Assembly (NCBI GenBank): GCA_019113125.1
Contig: DXIA01000191.1
Span: forward strand, 1-16,491
Origin: Candidatus Pygmaiobacter gallistercoris
GTDB lineage: Bacteria; Bacillota; Clostridia; Oscillospirales; Ruminococcaceae
DNA length: 16,491 nt
Direction: 5' to 3'
Part shown: one piece after another, positions 7,302 to 14,377 of the stretch
Numbering within the stretch: the stretch's first letter is position 1
Layout of the letters: each line of letters starts with the position of its first letter
The notes under the pieces: generated by a model
The model's database searches: none
Told to the model about the DNA's origin: nothing
Seen by the model: only the letters and a program-made list of their open reading frames with translations
Translations under genes and position numbers: made by a program

Positions 7302-9164
7302 ATGATCGACAAAAAACTGCGAAAGGCGCTGCTCGCGGTGCAAAAACCCGGCAGATACACCGGCGGTGAGCTCGGCAGCGTGTACAAGGACCCCGAAAAG
7401 ATGGAGTGCCGATTTGCGTTCTGTTTTCCCGACACCTATGAGGTCGGGATGTCTTTTCTCGGCATGAAGGTGCTCTACGAGATCCTCAATGCGCGGGAGA
7501 ACATCTGGTGCGAGCGGGCGTTCATGCCCTGGGTGGATATGCTCGAGCAGATGCGCAACCTCAAAATCCCACTCTTCTCGATCGAGAGCAAGACGCCGCT
7601 GTCAAAATTCGATATCGTCGGCTTTACGCTGCAGTACGAGCTCTCCTATTCCAACATCCTCGCGATGCTGGACCTCGCCGGGATCCCGTTCTATGCGCGC
7701 AAGCGCGGACCGGAATACCCACTGATCGTCGCCGGTGGTCCCTGCACCTGCAACGCCGAGCCGGTGGCTGATTTCTTTGATGCGATCATGCTGGGGGAGG
7801 GGGAACAGCAGCTGCCAGACCTCTGCGATGCGGTCATCGATGCCAAGCGCCGTGGCCTGTCCAAGGAGGAACTGCTGCTCAACCTCTCCAAAATCAAGGG
7901 GGTCTATGTGCCCTCACTCTACTCGGTCAGCTACAATAAGGACGGCACGGTCAAGCACGTCACCGCCCACAAGGGGGCGCCGCGGGTCATCGAAAAAGCG
8001 ATCCTGCCGAACTTCCGCCACCAGCCGCTGCCGACCCATTTTACCGTCCCGATGGTGGGGGCGGTGCACGACCGCGCGATGATCGAGGTGCTGCGCGGCT
8101 GCGTGCGAGGCTGCCGGTTCTGTCAGGCGGGGTTCATCTATCGGCCGATGCGGGAGCGGGATGCGGACATGCTCAACGGCGCGGCACAGGACCTCTGCCG
8201 CAACACCGGCTACGACGAGATCTCGCTGACCTCCCTCTCGACCAGCGACCACAGCCAGCTCGAGCCGCTGCTGGACAAGCTGCTTGCCTGGACGCCGGAT
8301 GAGCACATCAACCTCGCGCTGCCCTCGCTGCGGATCGACAACTTCTCGGAGAGTCTGGTCGAGAAGACCACCCGGGTGCGCAAGAGCGGCCTGACCTTCG
8401 CGCCGGAGGCCGGCGCCCAGCGGCTGCGGGACGTCATCAACAAGAATGTCACGATGGAGGAGGTGCTGCGCAGCTGCACCCTCGCCTTCGAGAACGGCTA
8501 CACCGCGGTCAAGCTGTATTTCATGATGGGTCTGCCCACCGAGACGATGGAGGACATCAAGGGAATCGCCGACACCGCGCAGGCGGTGGTCGATCTCTTC
8601 TACAGCCTGCCCACCAAGCCGAAGGGGAAGGGGGTCACCGTCTCGATCAGCGTGGCCTGCTTTGTGCCGAAACCCTTTACCCCGTTCCAGTTTGCCGCGC
8701 AGGACACGATGGAGCAGCTGCACAAAAAACAGCAGTACCTGCTCAGCTGTGTGCGCAGCAAGAAGATCTCGGTCAGCTACCACGACGCGCGGGTCAGCTT
8801 TCTCGAGGCGGTTTTTGCCAAGGGCAACCGCAAACTGTCCAAGGTACTGGTCGAGGCCTATAAACGCGGCTGCTGTTTTGACGGCTGGGGCGATCTGTTC
8901 AAGTTCGACACCTGGGTTGAGTGTTTTAAAAAATGCGGGATCGATATGGCGTTTTTCGCCAACCGGCCGATCCCCTTTGACGAGATCACCCCGTGGGAGC
9001 ATTTCAGCTATGGGGTGGACAAGTCCTTCCTGATCGAGGAGTTCAACCGGGCACAGAAGGCCCAGACGACGATGCCCTGCAACCGCAGGTGCAGCGGCTG
9101 TGGCGCAAATAAACTGATGGGGGGCGGAAGGTGCGTTGCAAACGATCAGAGTGTGGTTCGCTAA
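7302..9164 (+). CDS. Radical SAM protein of the TIGR03960 type, function unknown
   Basis: This 620-residue protein has an N-terminal region resembling a B12-binding domain (about 20-200), then a radical SAM core whose 4Fe-4S cysteines are Cys267, Cys271 and Cys274 (CVRGCRFC). The C-terminal end carries a second Cys group, Cys593, Cys597, Cys600 and Cys611, of the kind that could hold another cluster or zinc. ATG 7302 is set by GGAGG at 7291-7295 with a six-base spacer; the longer open frame starts inside the promoter and is rejected. The last 29 bases overlap the DUF2344 gene, so Cys611 is encoded in the overlap. In some bacteria the two proteins are, as I recall, one fused chain, which implies joint action. 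The reaction is not known to me. tRNA or ribosomal modification is sometimes guessed from gene neighbourhood, but nothing in the sequence proves it. Confidence 0.85.
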   Translation: MIDKKLRKALLAVQKPGRYTGGELGSVYKDPEKMECRFAFCFPDTYEVGMSFLGMKVLYEILNARENIWCERAFMPWVDMLEQMRNLKIPLFSIESKTPLSKFDIVGFTLQYELSYSNILAMLDLAGIPFYARKRGPEYPLIVAGGPCTCNAEPVADFFDAIMLGEGEQQLPDLCDAVIDAKRRGLSKEELLLNLSKIKGVYVPSLYSVSYNKDGTVKHVTAHKGAPRVIEKAILPNFRHQPLPTHFTVPMVGAVHDRAMIEVLRGCVRGCRFCQAGFIYRPMRERDADMLNGAAQDLCRNTGYDEISLTSLSTSDHSQLEPLLDKLLAWTPDEHINLALPSLRIDNFSESLVEKTTRVRKSGLTFAPEAGAQRLRDVINKNVTMEEVLRSCTLAFENGYTAVKLYFMMGLPTETMEDIKGIADTAQAVVDLFYSLPTKPKGKGVTVSISVACFVPKPFTPFQFAAQDTMEQLHKKQQYLLSCVRSKKISVSYHDARVSFLEAVFAKGNRKLSKVLVEAYKRGCCFDGWGDLFKFDTWVECFKKCGIDMAFFANRPIPFDEITPWEHFSYGVDKSFLIEEFNRAQKAQTTMPCNRRCSGCGANKLMGGGRCVANDQSVVR

Positions 9165-9792
9165 ACGAGAGGAGGCCTGCTATATCTCCCATCTGGATCT
9201 GCAGCGGGTGGTGCAGCGCGCGCTCAAGCGCTCCGGGGTCCCGGTGTGGTACACCCAGGGGTTCAATCCCCATATCTACCTGACCTTTGCGCTTCCGCTG
9301 CCGCTGGGACAGCAGAGCATCACCGAGTGCTTTGACTTCAAGACCGAGCACCCGCTGCCGGACACCGAGGCGATCTACTGGCAGATCAACCGCGCTCTGC
9401 CGCGGGGGATCGAGGTCTTCGCGGTGACCCGGCCGGAGATGGGATCGGGCAAGATCGCTGCGGCCCGGTATCTGATCCGATTTGAGGGCAACGGGGAAGA
9501 GATCATAGAGAAGGCCGAGGCGTTTTTCAGCCGGCCCGAGCTGCTGGTGGACAAGCGCACCAAGCGGGGCGGGGTCAAGAAGATGGACCTTGCGCCCTAT
9601 CTCAAACGGCGCAGCTGGCTGCCCTTTACCGAAGGGGCCTGCCTTGACCTGACCCTGCCGGCTGGCAGCACCCTCAACATCAACCCCGACCTGATCCTGA
9701 CCGCGCTGGAACAGGCCACCGGCATCGATCCGCTGGACGCCTCGATCTGCCGGACCAAGCTGCTGACTGAAACGCTCGAAAATTTCCGATGA
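9136..9792 (+). CDS. DUF2344 / TIGR03936 radical-SAM-linked protein
   Basis: This 218-residue soluble protein of unknown function matches the family that accompanies or is fused to TIGR03960 radical SAM proteins. The N-terminal signature is visible as KREEACYISHLDLQRVVQRA, followed by TQGFNPHIYLTFALPLPLG. It is normal length. TTG 9136 is chosen because the family starts about 15 residues before YISHLDL and GGAAGG lies just upstream (9126-9131); GTG 9151 is a weaker alternative. The start lies inside the radical SAM gene, so translation is coupled and probably equimolar. No enzyme motif is evident; a substrate-binding or scaffold role for the radical SAM partner is inference. In several Firmicutes the next genes are rng, rplU and rpmA, but here rplS follows instead. 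Confidence 0.85.
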   Translation: MQTIRVWFAKREEACYISHLDLQRVVQRALKRSGVPVWYTQGFNPHIYLTFALPLPLGQQSITECFDFKTEHPLPDTEAIYWQINRALPRGIEVFAVTRPEMGSGKIAAARYLIRFEGNGEEIIEKAEAFFSRPELLVDKRTKRGGVKKMDLAPYLKRRSWLPFTEGACLDLTLPAGSTLNINPDLILTALEQATGIDPLDASICRTKLLTETLENFR

Positions 9793-9817
9793 TTTTTCGA
9801 TGATCTAGAAAAAAGTC

Positions 9818-9846
9818 TTGCAAACAAGGTCCCACTGTGGTAAAAT
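9818..9846 (+). promoter_or_regulatory. Sigma-A-type promoter of rplS
   Basis: TTGCAA (9818-9823) and TAAAAT (9841-9846) have a 17-base spacer. The -10 matches consensus at five positions, the -35 at four. It sits in an AT-rich island after the DUF2344 stop and predicts transcription from about 9853, giving an rplS leader of about 119 bases. Confidence 0.8.
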
Positions 9847-9852
9847 ATTTAA

Positions 9853-9971
9853 GCGTTAGTGCCGCTGGTAGCCATCCAGCGGGATAATGACAATCATTAA
9901 ACAGACAGTCCTCTGCCGCGGCGCAAAGGCGCGGGAATGAATGTCGAACAAAAAATGGAGGATTTGGACTC
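9853..9971 (+). promoter_or_regulatory. Structured leader of rplS, candidate L19 autoregulatory element
   Basis: Three hairpins follow one another: CCGCTGG/CCAGCGG (9862-9868 with 9876-9882, seven-base loop), TAATGA/TCATTA (9885-9890 with 9894-9899, three-base loop) and CCGCG/CGCGG (9916-9920 with 9930-9934). GGAGG at 9957-9961 is the ribosome site, 10 bases before the ATG. Firmicute rplS genes are known to carry an L19 leader that binds its own product. The position and length fit, but I cannot confirm the consensus by eye. Confidence 0.45.
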
Positions 9972-10316
9972 ATGGATGCTATGAAAATCATGACCGAAGG
10001 CATGGTCAAGGCCGACAGCCCGAAGTTCAACATCGGCGATACCGTCCGCGTTTCGGTTCGGATCAAGGAAGGCGAGCGCGAGCGTATTCAGGCGTTTGAG
10101 GGCACCGTCATCGCCAAGCGTCACGGCGGCGTTGCCGAGACCTTCACCGTCCGCCGCACCGCTTACGGCGTCGGTGTCGAGCGTGTTTTCCCGCTCAACT
10201 CGCCCTTCGTCGAGAAGATCGAGGTTGTCCGGTATGGTCGCGTGCGTCGTGCAAAGCTGTATTATCTGCGCGACCGTGTGGGCAAGGCTGCGAAGGTCAA
10301 GGAGCAGCTCAGGTAA
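9972..10316 (+). CDS. rplS: 50S ribosomal protein L19
   Basis: This 114-residue protein sits at the 30S-50S interface of the ribosome. Family sequence is clear throughout: [22 protein letters not shown] is split here by its typical basic turn, then [14 protein letters not shown], the FTVRR strand, [13 protein letters not shown] and the C-terminal [17 protein letters not shown]. Length is standard (about 115). ATG 9972 is used with GGAGG ten bases upstream; a second in-frame ATG at 9981 is possible but further from the ribosome site. The gene has its own promoter, leader and terminator, so it is mostly expressed alone, although read-through into lepB is possible. The usual upstream partners rpsP, rimM and trmD are not adjacent. 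Confidence 0.98.
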   Translation: MDAMKIMTEGMVKADSPKFNIGDTVRVSVRIKEGERERIQAFEGTVIAKRHGGVAETFTVRRTAYGVGVERVFPLNSPFVEKIEVVRYGRVRRAKLYYLRDRVGKAAKVKEQLR

Positions 10317-10325
10317 ATACGGCAC

Positions 10326-10354
10326 AAAAGGGGACAAGGGATTGTCCCTTTTTT
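10326..10354 (+). terminator. Intrinsic terminator of rplS
   Basis: GGGACAA (10331-10337) pairs with TTGTCCC (10342-10348) around a GGGA loop, followed by six T (10349-10354); an A run at 10326-10329 can pair with the T tract and make it bidirectional in form. It starts about 10 bases after the rplS stop and limits read-through into lepB. Confidence 0.9.
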
Positions 10355-10375
10355 GCTATCTCCAAAAGCAAACCA

Positions 10376-10455
10376 AGGATCGGACCCGCACCCTGCTGTC
10401 TGGGGCAGGCCGCAGCCCGGGCCACGGCCCGACCGCTGCGTTGGGGTTCGGTCCT
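10376..10455 (+). ncRNA. Predicted three-way-junction structured RNA in the lepB leader
   Basis: An outer helix of 12 consecutive pairs, two of them G-U, joins AGGATCGGACCC (10376-10387) to GGGTTCGGTCCT (10444-10455). It encloses two hairpins: CCTGC/GCAGG (10392-10396 with 10405-10409) and a longer one, CGCAGC/GCTGCG (10411-10416 with 10435-10440), topped by CGGGC/GCCCG (10418-10422 with 10427-10431). The lepB ribosome site (GGGAGG, 10473-10478) lies shortly downstream. I do not recognise a known riboswitch or leader class. The structure was paired by hand; no promoter between the rplS terminator and this element is evident. Confidence 0.5.
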
Positions 10456-10485
10456 CTTTCTTTACCCCGGAAGGGAGGCAGAGGG

Positions 10486-11031
10486 ATGGAACAACAGACG
10501 TCAAAGAACAGTGCAGCGCGCGCGGCGATTGAATGGGTGGAGAGCCTCGCATTCGCCACTGCGCTGCTGCTGCTCGTCTTCGTCTTTTTCATCCGGGCGG
10601 TAACCGTCTCCGGCAGCTCGATGGAGTCGACCCTGCTCAGCGGCGACAAGATTCTGGTGCGCAGCATCGGGTATACCCCAAAACGGGGGGACGTCATCGT
10701 GGTGGACGGATACACCGAATACGGCGAGCCGCTGGTCAAGCGGATCATTGCGCTGGGCGGGGATACCGTCGACATCGATTTTGAGACCAGCGAGGTGTGG
10801 GTCAACGGCACGCTGCTGGAGGAGCCCTATCTCGGCTCGACCCCATTTCGACAGGGGGATGTCACCTTTCCGCTGACGGTGCCGCAGGGGACCGCCTTTG
10901 TGATGGGGGACAACCGCCGCGAATCGCTGGACAGCCGGGATACGAGCGTCGGTTTTATTGATACCCGGGACATTCTCGGCAAAGTTTTCTTTCGTATTTT
11001 TCCGTTTTCTTCGATAGGGGTGATTCGATGA
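10486..11031 (+). CDS. lepB: Type I signal peptidase
   Basis: This membrane serine protease removes signal peptides from exported proteins on the outer face of the membrane. The 181 residues give one N-terminal membrane segment (about 20-38) and an S26 catalytic domain. The nucleophile is Ser45 in GSSMESTL and the general base is Lys85 in LVKRIIALGGD; the conserved GDNRRESLDSRD box follows. The usual Pro in the SMxPTL motif is Ser here. ATG 10486 follows GGGAGG with a seven-base spacer; the open frame upstream has no start signal and runs through rplS. The stop overlaps the rbgA start as ATGA. The short catalytic domain is typical of Gram-positive SipS-like enzymes rather than the long proteobacterial form. 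Confidence 0.95.
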   Translation: MEQQTSKNSAARAAIEWVESLAFATALLLLVFVFFIRAVTVSGSSMESTLLSGDKILVRSIGYTPKRGDVIVVDGYTEYGEPLVKRIIALGGDTVDIDFETSEVWVNGTLLEEPYLGSTPFRQGDVTFPLTVPQGTAFVMGDNRRESLDSRDTSVGFIDTRDILGKVFFRIFPFSSIGVIR

Positions 11032-11942
11032 GTGACTCACTCAACCAACAACAGATTCAATGGTTCCCCGGCCACATGGCAAAGACGCTGCGGCTGATCG
11101 GATCGGAGCTAAAAAAGGTGGATGCGGTGCTGGTGCTGCTCGACGCGCGGATCCCCGCCTCCAGTCTGAATCCTGAGATCGAGGCGCTTTTGGGCACAAA
11201 GCCCCGGATCTATCTGCTCAACAAGAGCGATCTTGCCGACCCCGCGGTGACCAGCCGCTGGGTCGCACGGCTGCGCAGTGAGCACAGCGCCTGCGTCGCA
11301 ATCTCGAGCAAAAAGAAGGGGGCGGCCGCCGGGGTCAAGGCGGAGGTCGACCGCGCGCTGGCACCGCTGCTCGCCCGGCGGGCGGAGAAGGGGATTGCCG
11401 GCGCACAGATCCGGTTGATGCTGGTGGGGATCCCGAATGTCGGCAAGTCCACCTTCATCAACTGCTTTGCGGGCGGACAGCGCGCCAAGGCGGAGGACCG
11501 CCCCGGCGTCACCCGCGGCAAACAGTGGGTCACAGCCGGCAAATACGATCTGCTGGACATGCCGGGGGTGCTCTGGAAGAAGTTTGAAAGCCGCACCACT
11601 GCGATCAACCTCGCCTTTATCGGCTCGATCAAGGACGACATTCTCGATATTGAGGAGATCGCCGCCGAGCTGCTCGAGGAGGTCAAACGGCTTTATCCCG
11701 AAAAGCTCGCCCAGCGGTATAAGCTGCGGCCAGAGCAGATGGAGCTCAGCAGGTACGAGCTGCTCGAGGCGATCGGCAAAAACCGCGGGATGCTGATCTC
11801 GGGTGGCGAGATTGATCTCACCCGCGCCGCAACCACGGTGCTGGACGAGTTCCGGGCGAGCAAGCTCGGTGCGATCTCGCTCGAGAGCCCCGAGACGGCG
11901 CAATTTCCGGGACGGGAGGAGAAGACGGATGAGCAGTCTTGA
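11028..11942 (+). CDS. rbgA: Ribosome biogenesis GTPase RbgA (YlqF)
   Basis: This circularly permuted GTPase acts late in 50S subunit assembly. The 304 residues show the permuted motif order: G4 NKSD (65-68) first, then G1 GIPNVGKST (134-142), the PGVTRG segment (159-164) and G3 DMPG (177-180). The N-terminal WFPGHMAKT is characteristic of the YlqF family, and the C-terminal helical RNA-binding domain covers about 200-290. The start overlaps the lepB stop by four bases and the end overlaps rnhB by 14 bases, so it is in the middle of a coupled cluster. rplS-lepB-ylqF-rnhB is a conserved Firmicute order, consistent with linking 50S maturation to an r-protein gene. Confidence 0.97.
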   Translation: MSDSLNQQQIQWFPGHMAKTLRLIGSELKKVDAVLVLLDARIPASSLNPEIEALLGTKPRIYLLNKSDLADPAVTSRWVARLRSEHSACVAISSKKKGAAAGVKAEVDRALAPLLARRAEKGIAGAQIRLMLVGIPNVGKSTFINCFAGGQRAKAEDRPGVTRGKQWVTAGKYDLLDMPGVLWKKFESRTTAINLAFIGSIKDDILDIEEIAAELLEEVKRLYPEKLAQRYKLRPEQMELSRYELLEAIGKNRGMLISGGEIDLTRAATTVLDEFRASKLGAISLESPETAQFPGREEKTDEQS

Positions 11943-12534
11943 CCTCTTTGACCGGCCGCTCGCAGAGGAATATGGTTTGATCTGCGGCGTCGACGAGGCG
12001 GGCCGTGGTCCGCTTGCCGGCCCGGTCTGTGTCGCTGCGGTGATCCTCGACCCACAAAAGCCGCTCGAGGGGATCAATGATTCCAAAAAGCTGACTGAAA
12101 AAAAACGGGAGGCACTCTACCCGCAGATCATCGAATCCGCCATCGCCTACAAAATCGTGATGGTGGGCCCCGAGACGATTGATCGGATCAACATTTTACA
12201 GGCGACGATGCTCGGGATGCGGCAGGCGGTCGAGGGCCTCTCCCCGGCGCCGCACCTCGCGCTGATCGACGGCAATCGCTGCCCGGAGGGGCTCGGTATC
12301 CCGGCGCGGGCGATTGTCAAGGGGGACGCGACCTCCGCGAGTATCGCGGCAGCCTCGATCCTCGCCAAGGTCTCGCGGGACCGGTATATGATCGAGCTGG
12401 GGCGGCAGTACCCGCAGTATCAGTTTGAAAAACACAAGGGATATCCCACCAAGCTCCACTATGAGCTGATTGAAAAGTACGGGATTCAGGATTTTTATCG
12501 CAAGAGCTTTCTCAAAAAAAGGGGGATTGTCTGA
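11929..12534 (+). CDS. rnhB: Ribonuclease HII
   Basis: This cytoplasmic enzyme cuts RNA in RNA-DNA hybrids and starts removal of single ribonucleotides from DNA. The 201 residues carry the type 2 RNase H site: Asp22 and Glu23 in GVDEAGRGPLAGPV, Asp114 in ALIDGN and Asp151 in VSRDRYM. The NDSKKL segment (50-55), typical of HII, and the C-terminal HKGYPTKLHYE are also present. ATG 11929 overlaps the rbgA end and follows GGGAGGAG by about seven bases; the longer open frame lies entirely inside rbgA. The stop shares a base with the yraN start (TGATG). Length is normal. Confidence 0.97.
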   Translation: MSSLDLFDRPLAEEYGLICGVDEAGRGPLAGPVCVAAVILDPQKPLEGINDSKKLTEKKREALYPQIIESAIAYKIVMVGPETIDRINILQATMLGMRQAVEGLSPAPHLALIDGNRCPEGLGIPARAIVKGDATSASIAAASILAKVSRDRYMIELGRQYPQYQFEKHKGYPTKLHYELIEKYGIQDFYRKSFLKKRGIV

Positions 12535-12893
12535 TGGACCGCAAGACTGCGGGGATCCTCGGCGAGGTCGCGGCGGCGAAATCCTACCGCAAGGCAGGGT
12601 ATCGGCTGATTGCCTCGAACTACCGGACCCGGCTCGGGGAGATCGATCTCATCGCCGAGGGCAAGGGGATGCTGATCTTTGCCGAGGTCAAGACCCGCGC
12701 GGAGGGGAGCAGCATCCTCCCGCGCGAGGCGGTGACCAGCCAGAAGCAGCGCCGGATCATCTCGGCCGCGAAGGGATTTCTCGAAAAATTTGGAGACGAC
12801 GGATGCAATGTCCGATTTGACGTCGTTGAGGTCTTCTACAGCGGAGAGAAGGTCTCCCGGGTCGAGCGGATCGAAAACGCATTTACCGCATAG
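12534..12893 (+). CDS. YraN / UPF0102 family nuclease-fold protein
   Basis: This 119-residue protein belongs to a widespread family with a Holliday-junction-resolvase-like nuclease fold; its role is not established. The fold's acidic site is visible as GEIDLIA (Glu36, Asp38) and EVKTR (Glu51, Lys53), preceded by GYRLIASNYRTR. Length is typical. The ATG shares one base with the rnhB stop, and a run of G upstream (within the rnhB end) can act as ribosome site. The rnhB-yraN pairing is common in bacteria. It suggests, without proof, a role in nucleic acid processing. The next gene, thrC, begins 12 bases after the stop. Confidence 0.92.
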   Translation: MDRKTAGILGEVAAAKSYRKAGYRLIASNYRTRLGEIDLIAEGKGMLIFAEVKTRAEGSSILPREAVTSQKQRRIISAAKGFLEKFGDDGCNVRFDVVEVFYSGEKVSRVERIENAFTA

Positions 12894-12904
12894 GAGAGGG
12901 GAAA

Positions 12905-14368
12905 ATGGCGATGAACTATTTCAGCACCAGAGACAGCGCGCTGCGGCGCACCGCGTCACAGGCCATTCTGCAGGGGATTGCGCCCGATGGGGGACTCTTT
13001 GTCCCGCAGGAGATTCCGTCTGTCGATCTCACTGAACTGATTGGCCTGGACTACTGTGCGCTCGCGGCAAAGATCCTCGGCCTTTATCTCACCGATTACA
13101 GCGAGGAGTTTCTCGCCGCAGCGACGAAAAAAGCCTATGGGGGCGGCCGGTTCGGTGATCTTCCCGCCAAGGTGGTCCGGCTGGAGGATGGGCTCTTCAG
13201 CATGGAGCTCTGGCATGGTCCCACCTGCGCGTTTAAAGACTATGCGCTGCAGCTGATGCCGCTGTTGCTGACCGAGGCAAAGCGGATCAACGGCGATGAC
13301 AGCAAGACGGCGATTCTGGTTGCAACCTCCGGCGACACCGGCAAGGCGGCACTCGAGGGGTATCGGGATCTCGATGGGATTGAGATCGCGGTATTCTACC
13401 CTGATCACGGCACCAGCGAGATGCAGCGGCTGCAGATGGCGACCCAGGAGGGCAGTAATGTCCATGTCTTTGCGGTGCGCGGCAACTTCGACGACGCTCA
13501 GACAGGCGTCAAAAAGGTGTTCACCGACGCGGCATTTGCCGCGGCCTGTGCGGCGCAGAACAAGCATCTGACCAGTGCAAACTCGATCAACTGGGGACGT
13601 CTCGTCCCGCAGATCGTCTATTATTTCGCCGGGTATTTCCAGCTGGTGCGCAGCGGGGCGATAAAACTCGGCGATTCGGTGCAGTTCTGTGTGCCGACCG
13701 GTAACTTCGGGGACATCCTCGCCGGCTACTATGCAAAGCGGATGGGACTGCCGGTCAGCCGGCTGCTCTGCGCCTCGAATAAAAATCGGGTGCTCGCGGA
13801 CTTCGGCGCGAGTGGCAGCTATGACGCAAATCGCCCGTTTTACAAGACCGCCTCTCCCTCGATGGACATCCTTGTCTCCTCGAACCTCGAGCGCCTGCTC
13901 TGCCATGAGAGCGAAAGCTGTGCCGAGACCGCCGGCTTTATGCAGTCGCTTGCGTCGGACAAAAAGTATACCATTCCAGCCGCACTGCTTGAGCGGATTC
14001 ACAAAACCTTCGGGTTTGGCTACACCGATGAGGATGCCTGTTTTGATGAGATTCGGGCAACCTGGGAAAAAGATCACTATCTCGCCGACCCACACACCGC
14101 GGTCGCGCTCGCTCTTGCGCGGAAAGAGAGGGGCAATGCGGCCCCTTGCGTCGTCCTCTCTACCGCCAGCCCCTACAAGTTCTCGGGTGCGGTGCTCGCA
14201 GCGCTCGGCGGCAGCAAACAGGGGAGCGACTTTGCAGATCTGCGTGCACTTGAGTCCTGCACCGGTATCCCGGCGCCCGGTGTGTTGCGCGCGCTGCAGG
14301 ACAAACCGGTTCGGTTCAATGAGATCATTGCACCCGACGAGATCCGCTCGGTTGCAGAGAGATTGTGA
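12905..14368 (+). CDS. thrC: Threonine synthase
   Basis: This PLP enzyme converts O-phosphohomoserine to threonine in the cytoplasm, the last step of threonine synthesis. At 487 residues it belongs to the long (E. coli/yeast-like) class. The PLP lysine is Lys111 in GPTCAFKDYALQ. The phosphate-binding ATSGDTGKAA loop, NSINWGRLVPQI and the PTGNFGD glycine-rich loop are all present. ATG 12905 follows AGGAGAGG by five bases. It is joined to yraN by only 11 intergenic bases and to the phosphoesterase gene by nine, so it is probably co-transcribed, but no other threonine gene (hom, thrB) is in the window. I see no leader peptide or amino-acid riboswitch. Confidence 0.97.
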   Translation: MAMNYFSTRDSALRRTASQAILQGIAPDGGLFVPQEIPSVDLTELIGLDYCALAAKILGLYLTDYSEEFLAAATKKAYGGGRFGDLPAKVVRLEDGLFSMELWHGPTCAFKDYALQLMPLLLTEAKRINGDDSKTAILVATSGDTGKAALEGYRDLDGIEIAVFYPDHGTSEMQRLQMATQEGSNVHVFAVRGNFDDAQTGVKKVFTDAAFAAACAAQNKHLTSANSINWGRLVPQIVYYFAGYFQLVRSGAIKLGDSVQFCVPTGNFGDILAGYYAKRMGLPVSRLLCASNKNRVLADFGASGSYDANRPFYKTASPSMDILVSSNLERLLCHESESCAETAGFMQSLASDKKYTIPAALLERIHKTFGFGYTDEDACFDEIRATWEKDHYLADPHTAVALALARKERGNAAPCVVLSTASPYKFSGAVLAALGGSKQGSDFADLRALESCTGIPAPGVLRALQDKPVRFNEIIAPDEIRSVAERL

Positions 14369-14377
14369 GGATATTGC

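Noticed and set aside
7914..9002. 362-residue minus-strand ORF opposite the radical SAM gene
   Set aside because: Shadow frame; rich in Arg/Leu/Val/Asp repeats typical of antisense to GC-rich genes, and it covers the radical SAM core.
10441..10456. tRNA-like T-loop (GGTTCGGTCC) before lepB
   Set aside because: No acceptor, anticodon or D arm fits around it; the bases pair better in the three-way junction.
12956..14095. 379-residue minus-strand ORF opposite thrC
   Set aside because: Lies wholly within a certain thrC gene; low-complexity shadow translation without recognisable domain.
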